In this document: positions 9,675 to 18,376 of the stretch, piece by piece
How positions within the stretch are numbered: position 1 is the stretch's first letter
How the letters are laid out: each line of letters starts with the position of its first letter
From: DATEDA01 sp963820965
GTDB taxonomy: Bacteria > Pseudomonadota > Gammaproteobacteria > Burkholderiales > SG8-39
Direction: 5' to 3'
Assembly (NCBI GenBank): GCA_963820965.1
Contig: CAWGCC010000027.1
Location: forward strand, 434,001-498,000
Length of the DNA: 64,000 bases
Made by a program: the position numbers and the translations under genes
Notes under the pieces: generated by a model
The model's database searches: none
Told to the model about the DNA's origin: nothing
What the model saw: only the letters and a program-made list of their open reading frames with translations

Positions 9675-10501
9675 TGAATGTCCACGTCCACGTCGACGGC
9701 CAGTTCGCTCTTGTCGTTGAAGGCCTTGAGGCACCATCTCGCGCCGTCGCGCTGGGCGGCGAGTGTGATCGGCCGACCGCAGAAGAGTGGCGCGACGTGA
9801 CGCACTTTGAGCGCCGCGGGAACCAAGCAGAGATCCTTGCGCAGAAACTCGGTCAGCAGCAGCGTCGTCAGGCCACCATTCACCACGAGGTCCGGAAAAC
9901 CCTCCACATCACGGGCGTAGGACTTGTCGATGTGAATCTTGTGTGAGTTGAAGCCGAGCGCCGAGTACTGAAACAGCAGCGTCTCATCGGGAACGACGGT
10001 CGTCATCCGATCGGCCGATATCGGCACCACCCTCCCGGCGCCGTCGTCCTTGGCGAATACCTTGCGCGCCGTTAGCAGGAGATAGGTCTGTGTCTCGACG
10101 ACCGCAGGTGTCGCCTCCTTCTCGATGCGCAACTCATGGACGATCGTCACGATCGCCATCGGCCCGGAGTCCGTGGTCTTCCGCGTCAGGCTGTCGATGG
10201 AACTCATGCGTTGCAACGTCGTGCCGATCGGGATCTCACGACGATACGAGACGGTGCGCCCACCCAGCAGCAAGCGCGGAAGACCAAGATCGGGCATCGG
10301 AACGCCTAGGCCAGGAAACCCGTCGCCGCGCAGGGCGGACCGTCGCGTGTCGGCGCCCAGCAGCACGAAGTGCCAGCCTCGCGGTAGCGGCTCGCCTTCG
10401 ACGATGCCCTCTGGGTCGAGATCCAACATGGCGGCCACACGTCGCGCAGCCGCCACGCTGCAGGCTTCCAACCGGGTGACCGTCTCGCCAAGCTCAGGCA
10501 T
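9671..10501 (-). CDS. MaoC-like / FAS1-type acyl-CoA hydratase
   Basis: A double hot-dog fold dehydratase/hydratase of the mesaconyl-C4-CoA or beta-hydroxyacyl type, 276 residues. The N-terminal half contains GRTVSYRREIPIGTT and a VHELRIEKE strand typical of the FAS1-like dehydratase domain. The C-terminal half contains the hydratase motif with FNSHKIHIDKSYA followed by DLVVNGGL. The start at 10501 (MPELGE) gives 25 bases to the upstream SDR stop. Longer starts would run into the SDR gene. It acts on a CoA thioester, adding or removing water, in the same operon as a CoA-transferase. Confidence 0.82.
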   Translation of the reverse strand: MPELGETVTRLEACSVAAARRVAAMLDLDPEGIVEGEPLPRGWHFVLLGADTRRSALRGDGFPGLGVPMPDLGLPRLLLGGRTVSYRREIPIGTTLQRMSSIDSLTRKTTDSGPMAIVTIVHELRIEKEATPAVVETQTYLLLTARKVFAKDDGAGRVVPISADRMTTVVPDETLLFQYSALGFNSHKIHIDKSYARDVEGFPDLVVNGGLTTLLLTEFLRKDLCLVPAALKVRHVAPLFCGRPITLAAQRDGARWCLKAFNDKSELAVDVDVDIQ

Positions 10502-10526
10502 CGCAGCACCAACTGGGCCGGGGCGA

Positions 10527-11297
10527 CTAGTGGATGTGGCTGCCGCCGTTGACGTCGATGGTGGCGCCCGTGACATAAGCCGAGAGATCCGAGGCAAGAA
10601 AGAGACACGCACCCGCAACATCGCGCGCTCTGCCAGCACGCTTCAAAGGAATCGCCGCCACGATCTCCTGGAACTTCTCATCAGTCATCCCGTCGAGCAT
10701 CCCCGTCTCGGTCATCGAAGGACAGACCACGTTGGCGCGGATTCCCAGTGGGCCGAATTCGCGCGCAATGGTGCGGGTCAGGCTGATGACGCCGCCTTTC
10801 GAGGCGGCGTAGTGAGCGCCTCCCACGAGCCCTCCGCCGCGCTGGGCTGCGACCGAAGCGACATTGACGATGACCCCGCTCTTGCGAGCGGAGAAGACGT
10901 TGAGGGCGCTCTTGCAGAGATTGAAGGCGCCCTTCAGATTGACGCCTAGGACGAGCTCGTAGTCTTTCTCGCTGATCTCCAGCAGCGGCTGCGCTTTCAC
11001 CACGGCAGCGCTATTGACCAGGCAATCGATGGTTCCGTACCGTGAGACCGCCTCATGCACGGTTCGGTCGCAGTCAGCATCGCTCGCGATGTCGCATCGC
11101 ACGCCATGTACGTCCGTATCCCGCTGCACACGGTTGCCGATGGAGGACCTGATCTCGCCGAGCACCCGATCGTCCATGCCCAAGTCGACGACGACGATCT
11201 TCGCGCCATGTTCGGCGAACAGTTCGGCGACCGCATAGCCGATGCCGCGGAGCGAAGCGGCCCCAACGATGACGCACACCCTATCCTTCAAGAGCAT
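10527..11297 (-). CDS. Short-chain dehydrogenase/reductase
   Basis: A classical SDR oxidoreductase of 256 residues. The nucleotide-binding glycines are in GAASLRGIGYA, the NAG-type motif is modified to NSAAVVKAQ, the catalytic serine is in VNVASVAAQ and the tyrosine-lysine pair is in HYAASKGG. An acidic residue after the second strand (VVVDLG) suggests NAD(H) preference. It is probably a 3-hydroxyacyl or hydroxy-acid dehydrogenase for the operon. It is the first gene of the five-gene minus-strand group, and the promoter should lie in the 427 bases upstream. Confidence 0.9.
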   Translation of the reverse strand: MLLKDRVCVIVGAASLRGIGYAVAELFAEHGAKIVVVDLGMDDRVLGEIRSSIGNRVQRDTDVHGVRCDIASDADCDRTVHEAVSRYGTIDCLVNSAAVVKAQPLLEISEKDYELVLGVNLKGAFNLCKSALNVFSARKSGVIVNVASVAAQRGGGLVGGAHYAASKGGVISLTRTIAREFGPLGIRANVVCPSMTETGMLDGMTDEKFQEIVAAIPLKRAGRARDVAGACLFLASDLSAYVTGATIDVNGGSHIH

Positions 11298-11724
11298 GGG
11301 TTCCCTCTTTCGTTCCTGATTGACGCTGGAGGCTCTTCGCCGGTGGTGCAGGCGCTCACGCGGGCATCTCGGACAAGGTCCAGGAGATCATCGACGTGTG
11401 GCGCGGTGTCCAACCGAGTTAGCGACGAGCACGCTCCGCGCGCAGGCGGCTGTTGCTTGCAAGAATGCAGTACGCCATGTTCTCACCCCATTTTCCTGCC
11501 GCCAGTCCGTCCGGCAAGGATTCGAGGGAGCCCAATCCGAGCCGTGCCGCTATGGCTTCTCCAATTTCTTCGAACGATGCCTCACCGTTCTAAGCGAAAT
11601 AGAATGCTCGTGTCGGCGCGTTCTCTAGGACAAGCAAGTAAAGGGTCGGTGCCATCGTCGATATGGGCGTTGGACCACCGATTCACGCCCCGGCCGATGA
11701 CACGCATTGCTCACCCGATCGTTG
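11298..11724. other. Intergenic, probable promoter region of the CoA-ester operon
   Basis: This stretch of 427 bases separates the SDR start from the VOC gene. Base composition is more AT-rich than the flanks. A plus-strand open frame near 11345-11440 (GISDKVQEIIDVWRGVQ then stop) has coding character and may be the 3' stump of a lost gene, but I cannot assign a family. I see no defined operator or tRNA. Confidence 0.35.
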
Positions 11725-12144
11725 TCACATGTTCGGTTGATGAATCTCGATGACGTTTCCGTCTGGATCCTGGATGAACACCTGGTACCAGCCCGCGATC
11801 GCCCACTTGCCGTAGTCTGAATAGCGAATGCCAAGCTGGTCGCATTTGCGCATGAAGCCCTTTATGTCGTCCGTGCGGAAGCAGGAATGGCCACGCGCCA
11901 TCGGATTGACGAACTGCTTCATCTTGAACCCGGTGTCGAGATCTCTCTCGGCCCAGTGAAACTCGATCGCGCCGTCGGTCAGGAAATCGACCTTTCCGGA
12001 GTAGCCGTTTGACGTGGCCTCGAAGTTCACCCGCGTGTGCTCCTCGTCGTGGATCGTTCCCAAGTCGAAGAGTGTCTGATAGAACTTGGTCAGTCTGGGC
12101 AAGTTGTCCGTGCACAGATTCATGTGATGAAACTTGAACTTCAT
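11725..12144 (-). CDS. VOC-family (glyoxalase/dioxygenase fold) protein
   Basis: A vicinal-oxygen-chelate protein of 139 residues. It has the typical opening FHHMNLCTDNLPRLTKFY, a middle beta-alpha repeat with GHSCFRTDDI, and the C-terminal metal-site strand IQDPDGNVIEIHQ whose glutamate is a family metal ligand. Members include lyases, isomerases and extradiol dioxygenases, and the exact reaction cannot be read from sequence. It precedes the CoA-ester operon in the same orientation, separated by 427 bases. A GGAG-like element lies just upstream of the ATG. Confidence 0.82.
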   Translation of the reverse strand: MKFKFHHMNLCTDNLPRLTKFYQTLFDLGTIHDEEHTRVNFEATSNGYSGKVDFLTDGAIEFHWAERDLDTGFKMKQFVNPMARGHSCFRTDDIKGFMRKCDQLGIRYSDYGKWAIAGWYQVFIQDPDGNVIEIHQPNM

Positions 12145-12335
12145 AGCAACTCCTTAGCAGATTGGAGTGTGTGACCCGCGCACGATCGGGGTCCGCGATC
12201 GACACGCAGAAAGTTACGTAGCACCGAGATGGTCGAGGCGGGGGCGCGGCAGCCCGTTCGAGTGAATCAGGTGCATCGGGCGACGGATTCATTCCTGTCC
12301 CCCGCTTCGACTCGCATCGATGGCAATCAGAATCG

Positions 12336-12397
12336 CGCATTGCCAAGCCGAAGTCATGAAGGACTTGAAAAAATTCCGAAACCCGTCCGAATCGCGG
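12336..12397 (+). repeat. 62-bp direct repeat, left copy, beyond the dctP stop
   Basis: The sequence beginning CGCATTGCCAAGCCGAAG and ending CCGTCCGAATCGCGG is repeated at 13625-13687 in the same orientation with only a few differences (one substitution and a small indel near AAAAAATTCCG). It lies 20 bases past the stop of the minus-strand dctP gene. The other copy stands just before the winged-helix regulator gene. Confidence 0.92.
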
Positions 12398-12417
12398 CGG
12401 TAAAAGGGCGGAGCCCG

Positions 12418-13434
12418 TTACTGCGCCTTTATGCGTTCCAATTCAGTTTGAAAGATCTTGACGATCCCGGGATCGTATTGGGCAATGAACTTGTCCTTGA
12501 CCGGCTGAGTCACTTGACGGAGCCGGCCCAACTCAGCCGGAGCCACCTCATTGACCTGCATGCCCTTGGCCTTCAGTTCTCCGATGGCTTCGCGTACCCG
12601 CCGCCGGCTTTCCTGGCGCTGATAACCCCGTGCTTCCAGGAATGCGTCTTGAATAGTCTTCTTCTCGGTTGGGGATAGCCGGTCCCAGAATCTTTTACTT
12701 ACAAGGATGACGGCGTTGCCGTACATGTGACCTGTCAGGCTGGTGTACTTCTGCACTTCATACAATTTGGCTGTAAGGATATTGAGTAGCGGATTCTCTT
12801 GCGCATCCACGGTTCTGGTCTCAAGTGCTGTGTATAGTTCTGAAAAAGACATGGTCACTGGGTTCGTCTTAAAAGCTTTGAACGTTTCAATGAACAGTGG
12901 GCTTGGCTGAACCCTGAACTTGAGCCCCTCAAAATCTTCTACCTTCGCAATAGGGCGTCTGCTATTCGTAGCGTGGCGGAACCCGTTCTCCCAATATCCA
13001 AGCCCGATCAGACCCTTGGCTGGGAGCAGGTCAAGCAGCGCTTGTCCGGCGGGGCCATCAAGCAACGTATCTGCTTGCTGCTCCGTGGTAACAATGTATG
13101 GCAAATCCAGCAGCCCGAACTCTTTGACCAGGCCCGCTATTTGAGCCGAGGCGTGCGCCATCATCTCCTGTGTGCCACCGAGCAGAGCCGACATCTGCTG
13201 CATATCGACGCCAAGCTGATTGCCAGGGAAGACTCTGACCTTGATCTTGCCACCGCTCTTGGCCGTAACGATTTCACCAAATCTATTCGCGGCTAATGCG
13301 ATTGGGTGGCTTGCTTCCCAAGCGAAACCGAAGCGGATCGTGCGCTCCTGGACATCTTGCGCGCTCGCTGTTGATGAGAATGGCAAAAGAACAGCGAGCA
13401 GTAGGATCGCAAACGCGGAACTACGACGTTTCAT
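12418..13434 (-). CDS. TRAP-type (DctP) solute-binding protein in a repeat-flanked cassette
   Basis: A periplasmic substrate-binding protein of 338 residues. A signal peptide is clear (MKRRSSAFAILLLAVLLPF, cleaved near SASAQD). The family arginine region GLKFRVQPSP, the block GFRHATNSRRP and ALETRTVDAQENP identify a DctP protein for an organic acid. It starts at 13434 behind GAGGAGGGTG. No DctQ or DctM membrane gene is nearby. Base composition is clearly lower in GC than the neighbours (32 of 60 G/C in 12661-12720 by hand count, against 39 of 60 in the resident dctP at 20341-20400). Together with the flanking repeats this suggests recent acquisition as a single-gene cassette. Confidence 0.9.
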   Translation of the reverse strand: MKRRSSAFAILLLAVLLPFSSTASAQDVQERTIRFGFAWEASHPIALAANRFGEIVTAKSGGKIKVRVFPGNQLGVDMQQMSALLGGTQEMMAHASAQIAGLVKEFGLLDLPYIVTTEQQADTLLDGPAGQALLDLLPAKGLIGLGYWENGFRHATNSRRPIAKVEDFEGLKFRVQPSPLFIETFKAFKTNPVTMSFSELYTALETRTVDAQENPLLNILTAKLYEVQKYTSLTGHMYGNAVILVSKRFWDRLSPTEKKTIQDAFLEARGYQRQESRRRVREAIGELKAKGMQVNEVAPAELGRLRQVTQPVKDKFIAQYDPGIVKIFQTELERIKAQ

Positions 13435-13624
13435 AATCACCCTCCTCGAACAAGCCAGCCCCCGAACGAAAAGGCGGTGGGCACAGCTCCCGCATAGCGC
13501 CAATGGGCGGGAAACAATGCGCGCCGCGGGTGTTCATGGAACCAGCGCGCCCAGCACCTCCACAGCGGCGCCAAGCCTTTGCCGCCGATGCGCCGTGCAT
13601 CGACTGGGCGATCGCTGAGATTCA

Positions 13625-13687
13625 CGCATTGCCAAGCCGAAGTCATGAAGGAGTTACAAAAAATTCCGAAACCCGTCCGAATCGCGG
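13625..13687 (+). repeat. 63-bp direct repeat, right copy, upstream of regulator gene
   Basis: This is the second copy of the element at 12336-12397. It ends 39 bases before the ATG of the winged-helix/TPR regulator, so this copy probably includes that gene's promoter or operator. The A-tract and the CCGAAACCCGTCCGAA segment are the best-conserved part. Confidence 0.9.
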
Positions 13688-13726
13688 GCTGAAATGTGTT
13701 GGCGGGTCGAGCGGTAGAATCCCGTC

Positions 13727-15298
13727 ATGCTCCCGCGACGCTTCCTCTTTGGGCGCTTTATCTTCGACGTGGGCCGTGCTTCGCTTTCCTGCGACGGCGC
13801 CCCAGTTACCATCGGACACAGAGGCCTTGCGATCCTCCACGCGCTACTAAAGGCACGCGGTCAAATCGTGACGAAGGGCGAGCTGATGGATGCCGCATGG
13901 CCCGGCGCCATCGTCGAGGAAAGTAACCTCTCCGTCCAGATCGCTGCGCTGCGAAAGTTTCTGGGGCGAACCGCCGATGACACGGAATGGATCCTCACTG
14001 TGCCTCGCGTCGGTTATCGATTCGCCACCATGGTCACCGTGGATGAGGGCTCTAGATCCCACGCAGCTTCGCCCGAACCACCCGAACCCGGACGCAAGCC
14101 CTCGATCGCCGTGCTGCCCTTTACCAATCTGAGCGGTGACTCGGAACAGGAGTATCTGGCCGACGGAATTACCGAAGACATCATCAACGCGTTATTTCGG
14201 TTTCGATGGTTCTTCGTGATCGCCCGCCATTCGAGCTTCGTGTTCAAGGGAAGGGTCGTCGACATCAAGGAGATCGCGCGCGAACTGGATGTGCAATATC
14301 TGCTCGCGGGCAGCGTGCGCAAGTCGGCGCGGGAGATCCGCGTGTCCGCCCAGCTCGTCGACGCTCGAAGCGCGCATCAGCTCTGGGCCGATCGCTACCA
14401 GATCCAGCTAGGCGATGTCTTCACCATCCAGGACCAGATCGCCGAGCAGGTCGCCGGCGCCATCGAGCCGGAGTTGCTAAAGAGTGAGTCCGTTATTGCG
14501 GCGAAACGACGTCACGCCGGCGATGCGAACGCGCGAGACATCGTGTACCAAGGCACCTGGTTCTTCCATCAGATCACGCGCGCGACCCATCTTCGTGCCC
14601 GTGAGTTGTTCAGGAAGGCGCGGGACCTCGATCCCGACTTGCCGGAAGCGAACCTGTGGCTCGCCCGCGTCACGAGCGGGCTGGTTGCGTATGGATGGAG
14701 TGACGATGTGGAGAACGATCTGCGCGAAGGCCGCGATGCTGCTTTGAAGGCAGTGCAGATCGATGAGAAGAACCCTTATGCATACTACAGTCTGGCGAAA
14801 ACGAACATGTACGCGGGCAGGCTCGATCAGGCCGTGCGAGCTGCGGAGAAAGCGGTGGAGCTGAGTCCGAGCTTCGCGCTCGGCCATCTGGTGCTCGGAA
14901 TGGCGACGCTTTTTTCCGGCTCGGCTTCGGAGGCGATCGAGCCCTTGGAACGCGGCCTGCGTCTCAATCCGTACGATCCGCAGAACTTCAATTGGTACAC
15001 CACCCTTGCCTTGGCGCATCTGTTTGCGAAGGATGCTTACAAGGCGCGCGATAGTGCGCTCAAAGCCCTCACGATTCGCCCAGTCTGGCGAACCACGCTG
15101 GAAACGCTGGCGTGCTGTTATGCCCAACTCGGCGACTTGCACGCAGCCCGGGCGTGTGTCGAGCAGATCGCCAAGCTCGACAAACCGACGAACGACGTGT
15201 TCACTCCGCTGAGGCGCCAGAATCCGCAATGGGCCGAGGAGCTCAGAGCGTTGCTCCGGAACGCCGGTCTGAACGAGTCGACCACGGTTCGGAGTTGA
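13727..15298 (+). CDS. Winged-helix (CadC/OmpR-type) DNA-binding protein with TPR domain
   Basis: A putative transcriptional regulator of 523 residues. The N-terminal 100 residues form an OmpR/CadC-type winged helix (ILHALLKARGQIVTKGELMDAAWPG, then RKFLGRTADD and VPRVGYRF). A TolB-like middle segment follows, starting PSIAVLPFTNLSGD, with DGITEDIINAL and AGSVRKSAREIRVSAQLVDA. The C-terminal 250 residues are TPR repeats (for example DQAVRAAEKAVELSPSF). I see no membrane segment, unlike CadC. Such proteins are common in proteobacteria and mostly uncharacterised. It is the last gene of the accessory block; its stop lies 8 bases before the duplicated hutF tail. Confidence 0.85.
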   Translation: MLPRRFLFGRFIFDVGRASLSCDGAPVTIGHRGLAILHALLKARGQIVTKGELMDAAWPGAIVEESNLSVQIAALRKFLGRTADDTEWILTVPRVGYRFATMVTVDEGSRSHAASPEPPEPGRKPSIAVLPFTNLSGDSEQEYLADGITEDIINALFRFRWFFVIARHSSFVFKGRVVDIKEIARELDVQYLLAGSVRKSAREIRVSAQLVDARSAHQLWADRYQIQLGDVFTIQDQIAEQVAGAIEPELLKSESVIAAKRRHAGDANARDIVYQGTWFFHQITRATHLRARELFRKARDLDPDLPEANLWLARVTSGLVAYGWSDDVENDLREGRDAALKAVQIDEKNPYAYYSLAKTNMYAGRLDQAVRAAEKAVELSPSFALGHLVLGMATLFSGSASEAIEPLERGLRLNPYDPQNFNWYTTLALAHLFAKDAYKARDSALKALTIRPVWRTTLETLACCYAQLGDLHAARACVEQIAKLDKPTNDVFTPLRRQNPQWAEELRALLRNAGLNESTTVRS

Positions 15299-15306
15299 AG
15301 TTGCCC

Positions 15307-15603
15307 CTCGCGCTCTACCAGGGCGCCGTACCGGGAGGCGTAATCGCATCGGGCCGCCCGATCGCCGGCCTCGCAGCGGGACAGCGCGCCGATTTCCTGG
15401 TGATCGACACGGAGACGCCGTTCCTCGTTGCGCGCGGTCCGGACGAGCTCCTCGATGCGCTCGTGTTCGGCGGCAATGTGAACCCGATCCGGGACGTGTT
15501 CGTCGGCGGGAGGCAGGTGATCGACCGGGGGCGGCACGCGAACGAGGCCGTCATCCATGCGGCATACCGCGTAGCCGCGGAACGCCTTGCCGCGGCGCTG
15601 TAG
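15307..15603 (+). pseudogene. Second copy of the hutF 3' end (98 codons)
   Basis: The last 98 codons and stop of a HutF, with no 5' part. It matches the tail of the resident hutF at 84 of 98 residues and lines up base for base in length, but has many synonymous changes. It is therefore a diverged homologue, not a fresh duplication. The frame is intact to TAG. It could be the original chromosomal tail, cut off when the 10-kb block with its own hutF tail recombined in, or the reverse. It cannot make an active enzyme because all metal-binding motifs lie upstream. Confidence 0.9.
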
Positions 15604-15776
15604 ATAGGCGTTGCTCGCGAGGCGGGTGTCGTTCGCGATGACGACGCGACGCTACTTCGCGCTTGTCGATCCGCTCCTGAAGAGGCAGCCTCAGGTCCCT
15701 GCCTGAAGGTCCGGTCGCCCGCTCTGCACGCCGATCGTCTGCGAGCGCCTCCGCGGCGTCTCGGCCGCGACGAGAC

Positions 15777-16060
15777 TCACTGCTCTGCCTGGAACAGCTG
15801 CTTCCGCTTCGAGCGCAGCAGCATTACGAGACGGCGCGCGGCCGGCGAAAGATAGCCGTCCTTGCGATAGATCACGCTGAACGTCCGCCGCATCGTCGTC
15901 TCTTTCACCGGTACTTCCTTGAGCGGCGCGCGGGCCGCGGCGCGCAGGGGGTCAAGGTGGCGGCGCGAGATCGAAACTGAGGAGGTCCGCATGTCCTCGA
16001 TCAGCGGCCGGGGCAGCAGCAGCACCGCCCACGCCACGAGCGGCGTCCGCCGGCTGGAGC
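15777..16060 (-). pseudogene. LysR-type regulator, C-terminal stump
   Basis: The minus strand encodes about 85 residues that fit the end of a LysR effector-binding domain: LLLPRPLIEDM, then APLKEVPVKETTMRRTFSVIYR and the usual tail YLSPAARRLVMLLRS. The helix-turn-helix and most of the effector domain are missing. The stump runs straight into the plus-strand SMP-30 sequence at about 16040-16060, where both genes lose their 5' ends, so a deletion or rearrangement joint lies there. Confidence 0.72.
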
Positions 16061-16090
16061 CGCAAAGCGCCTGGGCCGACGCGAACCGGG

Positions 16091-16909
16091 GTGATCGGGG
16101 TCGACTCCTTCCTCGAAGGCCCGGTGTGCGACGCGAAGGGGAATCTCTACGTCACCGACATCCCGTACGGCCGGGTGTTCCGCATCGACCCCGCTGGCGG
16201 CAACTGGGATCTCGTCGCGGAATACGACGGCGAGCCGAACGGGATGAAGTTCCTGAGCGACGGCGCGCTGCTGATCACGGACTACAAGAACGGCCTGATG
16301 GTGCTGGAACTCGCGTCGGGACGGGTCCATCCGTTCCTCGAGCGGCGGAACAGCGAGCGCTTCAAAGGTGTCAACGATCTCGTCTTCGACTCGCGCGGTA
16401 ATCTCTACTTCACGGACCAAGGCCAGACGGGCATGCACGACCCGACCGGCCGCATCTATCGCCTCGCGCCGGACGGCAAGCTCGACGCGCTGATCACGAA
16501 CGCGCCGAGCCCGAACGGCGTGGTCCTGTCGCCCGACGAAAAGATCCTCTACGTCGGCATGACGCGCGGGAACAGCGTCTGGCGGATCCCGCTGCTCCCC
16601 GACGGGTCGGTGAGCAAGGTTGGCCAGTTCTTCACGTCGTACGGCCCGAGCGGGCCGGACGGATTGGCGATGGACGTGACCGGCCGGCTGTTCGTCGCCA
16701 ACCCCGGTCTCGGCTGGGTATGGGTGCTCGACGCGCACGGACGGCCCGTCGAGATTCTGCGCGGACCGGCCGGCAGCTCGATCACGAACGTGGCCTTCGG
16801 CGGCCCCGGGCGGCGCACCTTGTACATGACCGATTCCTCCAGCGGCACTGTCCGCTGCGCGACCATGTCGGAGCCGGGGTGCGCGCTGCATCGGCCGCGC
16901 GCGTCCTGA
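16091..16909 (+). CDS. SMP-30/gluconolactonase-family protein, probably 5'-truncated
   Basis: A six-bladed beta-propeller lactonase-like protein. The metal ligands of the family are present: glutamate in FLEGPVC, asparagine in SPNGVVLS and aspartate in GPDGLAMD, with the repeats GNLYVTDIPYGRVFRIDP and GNLYFTDQGQTGMHDPTGR. It should hydrolyse a sugar or other lactone. The GTG at 16091 is only a possible start. The family's usual preceding segment (PQSAWADANRG) is encoded at 16060-16092 in another frame, so one extra G in CGGGGTG has shifted the frame. The segment upstream of that is lost into the lysR stump. Function is therefore doubtful. Confidence 0.7.
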   Translation: MIGVDSFLEGPVCDAKGNLYVTDIPYGRVFRIDPAGGNWDLVAEYDGEPNGMKFLSDGALLITDYKNGLMVLELASGRVHPFLERRNSERFKGVNDLVFDSRGNLYFTDQGQTGMHDPTGRIYRLAPDGKLDALITNAPSPNGVVLSPDEKILYVGMTRGNSVWRIPLLPDGSVSKVGQFFTSYGPSGPDGLAMDVTGRLFVANPGLGWVWVLDAHGRPVEILRGPAGSSITNVAFGGPGRRTLYMTDSSSGTVRCATMSEPGCALHRPRAS

Positions 16910-16972
16910 CCCGCCGCGCCATACACGACCGAACTGGGTTAGATTGAGCGCCCCTGCGGGTTGCGAGGTCCC

Positions 16973-18367
16973 ATGAACTATCAATCGTTGTTTGCTTCGG
17001 TCGCAACCCGTCCCGTCCGCGCCGGCGTCGTCGGCGTCGGCGAGTTCGGCGTTTCGCTCGCGGCCCGCGATCGCCGGCTCAAGCACCTGAACGTCAGCGC
17101 GCTGGCCGATATCGACGTCGGCCGCGCTTGCGAGCGGCTAGTGCGCGCCGGCCTCGCGCGCGACGAGCTGGCGGTCTGCGATACGGTGGCCGAGGCGCTT
17201 GCCGCGCTCGAGCGCGGCAAGCGCGCCATCGCCTCGGACGCCGCGATCCTGCCCCAATTGCCGCTCGACGTGCTGGTGGATGCGACCGGTGATCCCGAGA
17301 CCGCCGCGCGCACCGCGGACGCCGGGATCCGGAACGGCAAGCACGTCGTGCTCGCGTCCAAGGAGGCCGATTCCGTCGTCGGCCCGATCCTGTATCGCAA
17401 GGCGCGCGCGGCCGGACTCGTGTACTCGCCCGTGGACGGCGACCAGCCGAGCCTCCTCATCAAGCTCGTCGCGTGGGCGCGCGAGCTCGGGCTCGAAGTC
17501 CTCGCGGCGGGCAAGGCGAGCGAGTACGACTTCGTGTACGACCCCACGGTCGAAACCGTCAGCACGCGCACGAAGTCCGTGCGCGTGCCCGAGATCCGCG
17601 CCGTCTGGGATCTGCCCGAGTCGCGGCGCGCGGAAGCGATTGCGACGCGGGCAGAGCTGCTCGCGGCCCTGCCGCAGAAATCCGCGCCGGACTTCTGCGA
17701 GATGGGCATCGTCGCCAACGCCACCGGACTGAAGCCCGACCGCGCCGCGATGCATGCGCCGGTCGCGCGCACGCTCGAGTTGCCGGAGCTCTTCTGCCGG
17801 AGCGCGGACGGCGGGCTGTTCGCAACCGGCGGCGTCGTCGACATCTTCAACTGCTTCCGGCGCGCGGACGAAGCAAGCTTCGCGGGCGGGGTGTTCGTGG
17901 TGGTCGACATCCACGACGACGCGACGTTCGAGGTCCTGAAGGGCAAGTGCATCCCGACCAGCCGCAAAGGCTCGCGCCTGCTCCTCTACAACCCGACGCA
18001 CCTGCTCGGCGTCGAGGCGCCGATCTCGATCCTCGCCGCGGCGCTCTGCGGGCACTCGAGCGTGGGCGAGGACTTCCGGCCGCGCTGCGACTTCGTCGCC
18101 CGCGCTGCGCGGGATCTGCCCGCGGGGACGGTGCTCGCCATCGGCGATCACCACACGCATTCGGTGCCCGACCTCGAGCCCAACCTGGCGGATGCCGCGC
18201 CGGTCGGGGCCGGCACGCCAGTGCCTTATTACATGGCGACCGGCAACCGGCTCGCGCGCCCGGTGCGCGCCGGGGAGTACCTCACCGCCGAGATGCTCGA
18301 GCCGCCGCGGGACTCGACCTTGTGGCGTCTGCGGGCGGAGCAGGACGCGGCCTTCTTCCCCGCCTGA
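16973..18367 (+). CDS. NAD(P)-dependent oxidoreductase with C-terminal SAF domain
   Basis: The product is 464 residues. The N-terminus holds a Rossmann motif (AGVVGVGEFGVSLAARD) as in homoserine-dehydrogenase-like proteins. The middle contains VDATGDPETAARTAD and GKHVVLASKEADSVVGP. The last 100 residues form a SAF domain (ARAARDLPAGTVLAIG, then VRAGEYLTAEML), related to that of altronate dehydratases and FlgA. Such proteins are often annotated as homoserine dehydrogenase-like or FlgA-like, and their substrate is not established. I chose the ATG at 16973; a TTG at 16961 is an alternative. It is followed after 9 bases by an amidohydrolase, suggesting an operon for an unidentified carboxylic acid. 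Confidence 0.78.
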   Translation: MNYQSLFASVATRPVRAGVVGVGEFGVSLAARDRRLKHLNVSALADIDVGRACERLVRAGLARDELAVCDTVAEALAALERGKRAIASDAAILPQLPLDVLVDATGDPETAARTADAGIRNGKHVVLASKEADSVVGPILYRKARAAGLVYSPVDGDQPSLLIKLVAWARELGLEVLAAGKASEYDFVYDPTVETVSTRTKSVRVPEIRAVWDLPESRRAEAIATRAELLAALPQKSAPDFCEMGIVANATGLKPDRAAMHAPVARTLELPELFCRSADGGLFATGGVVDIFNCFRRADEASFAGGVFVVVDIHDDATFEVLKGKCIPTSRKGSRLLLYNPTHLLGVEAPISILAAALCGHSSVGEDFRPRCDFVARAARDLPAGTVLAIGDHHTHSVPDLEPNLADAAPVGAGTPVPYYMATGNRLARPVRAGEYLTAEMLEPPRDSTLWRLRAEQDAAFFPA

Positions 18368-18376
18368 CGGGCCGTC

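Noticed and set aside
5610..15306. Prophage or integrative element as explanation for the 10-kb block
   Set aside because: No integrase, transposase, tRNA gene, phage structural or transfer gene is present, and the bordering repeats are far too long and diverged for typical att sites.
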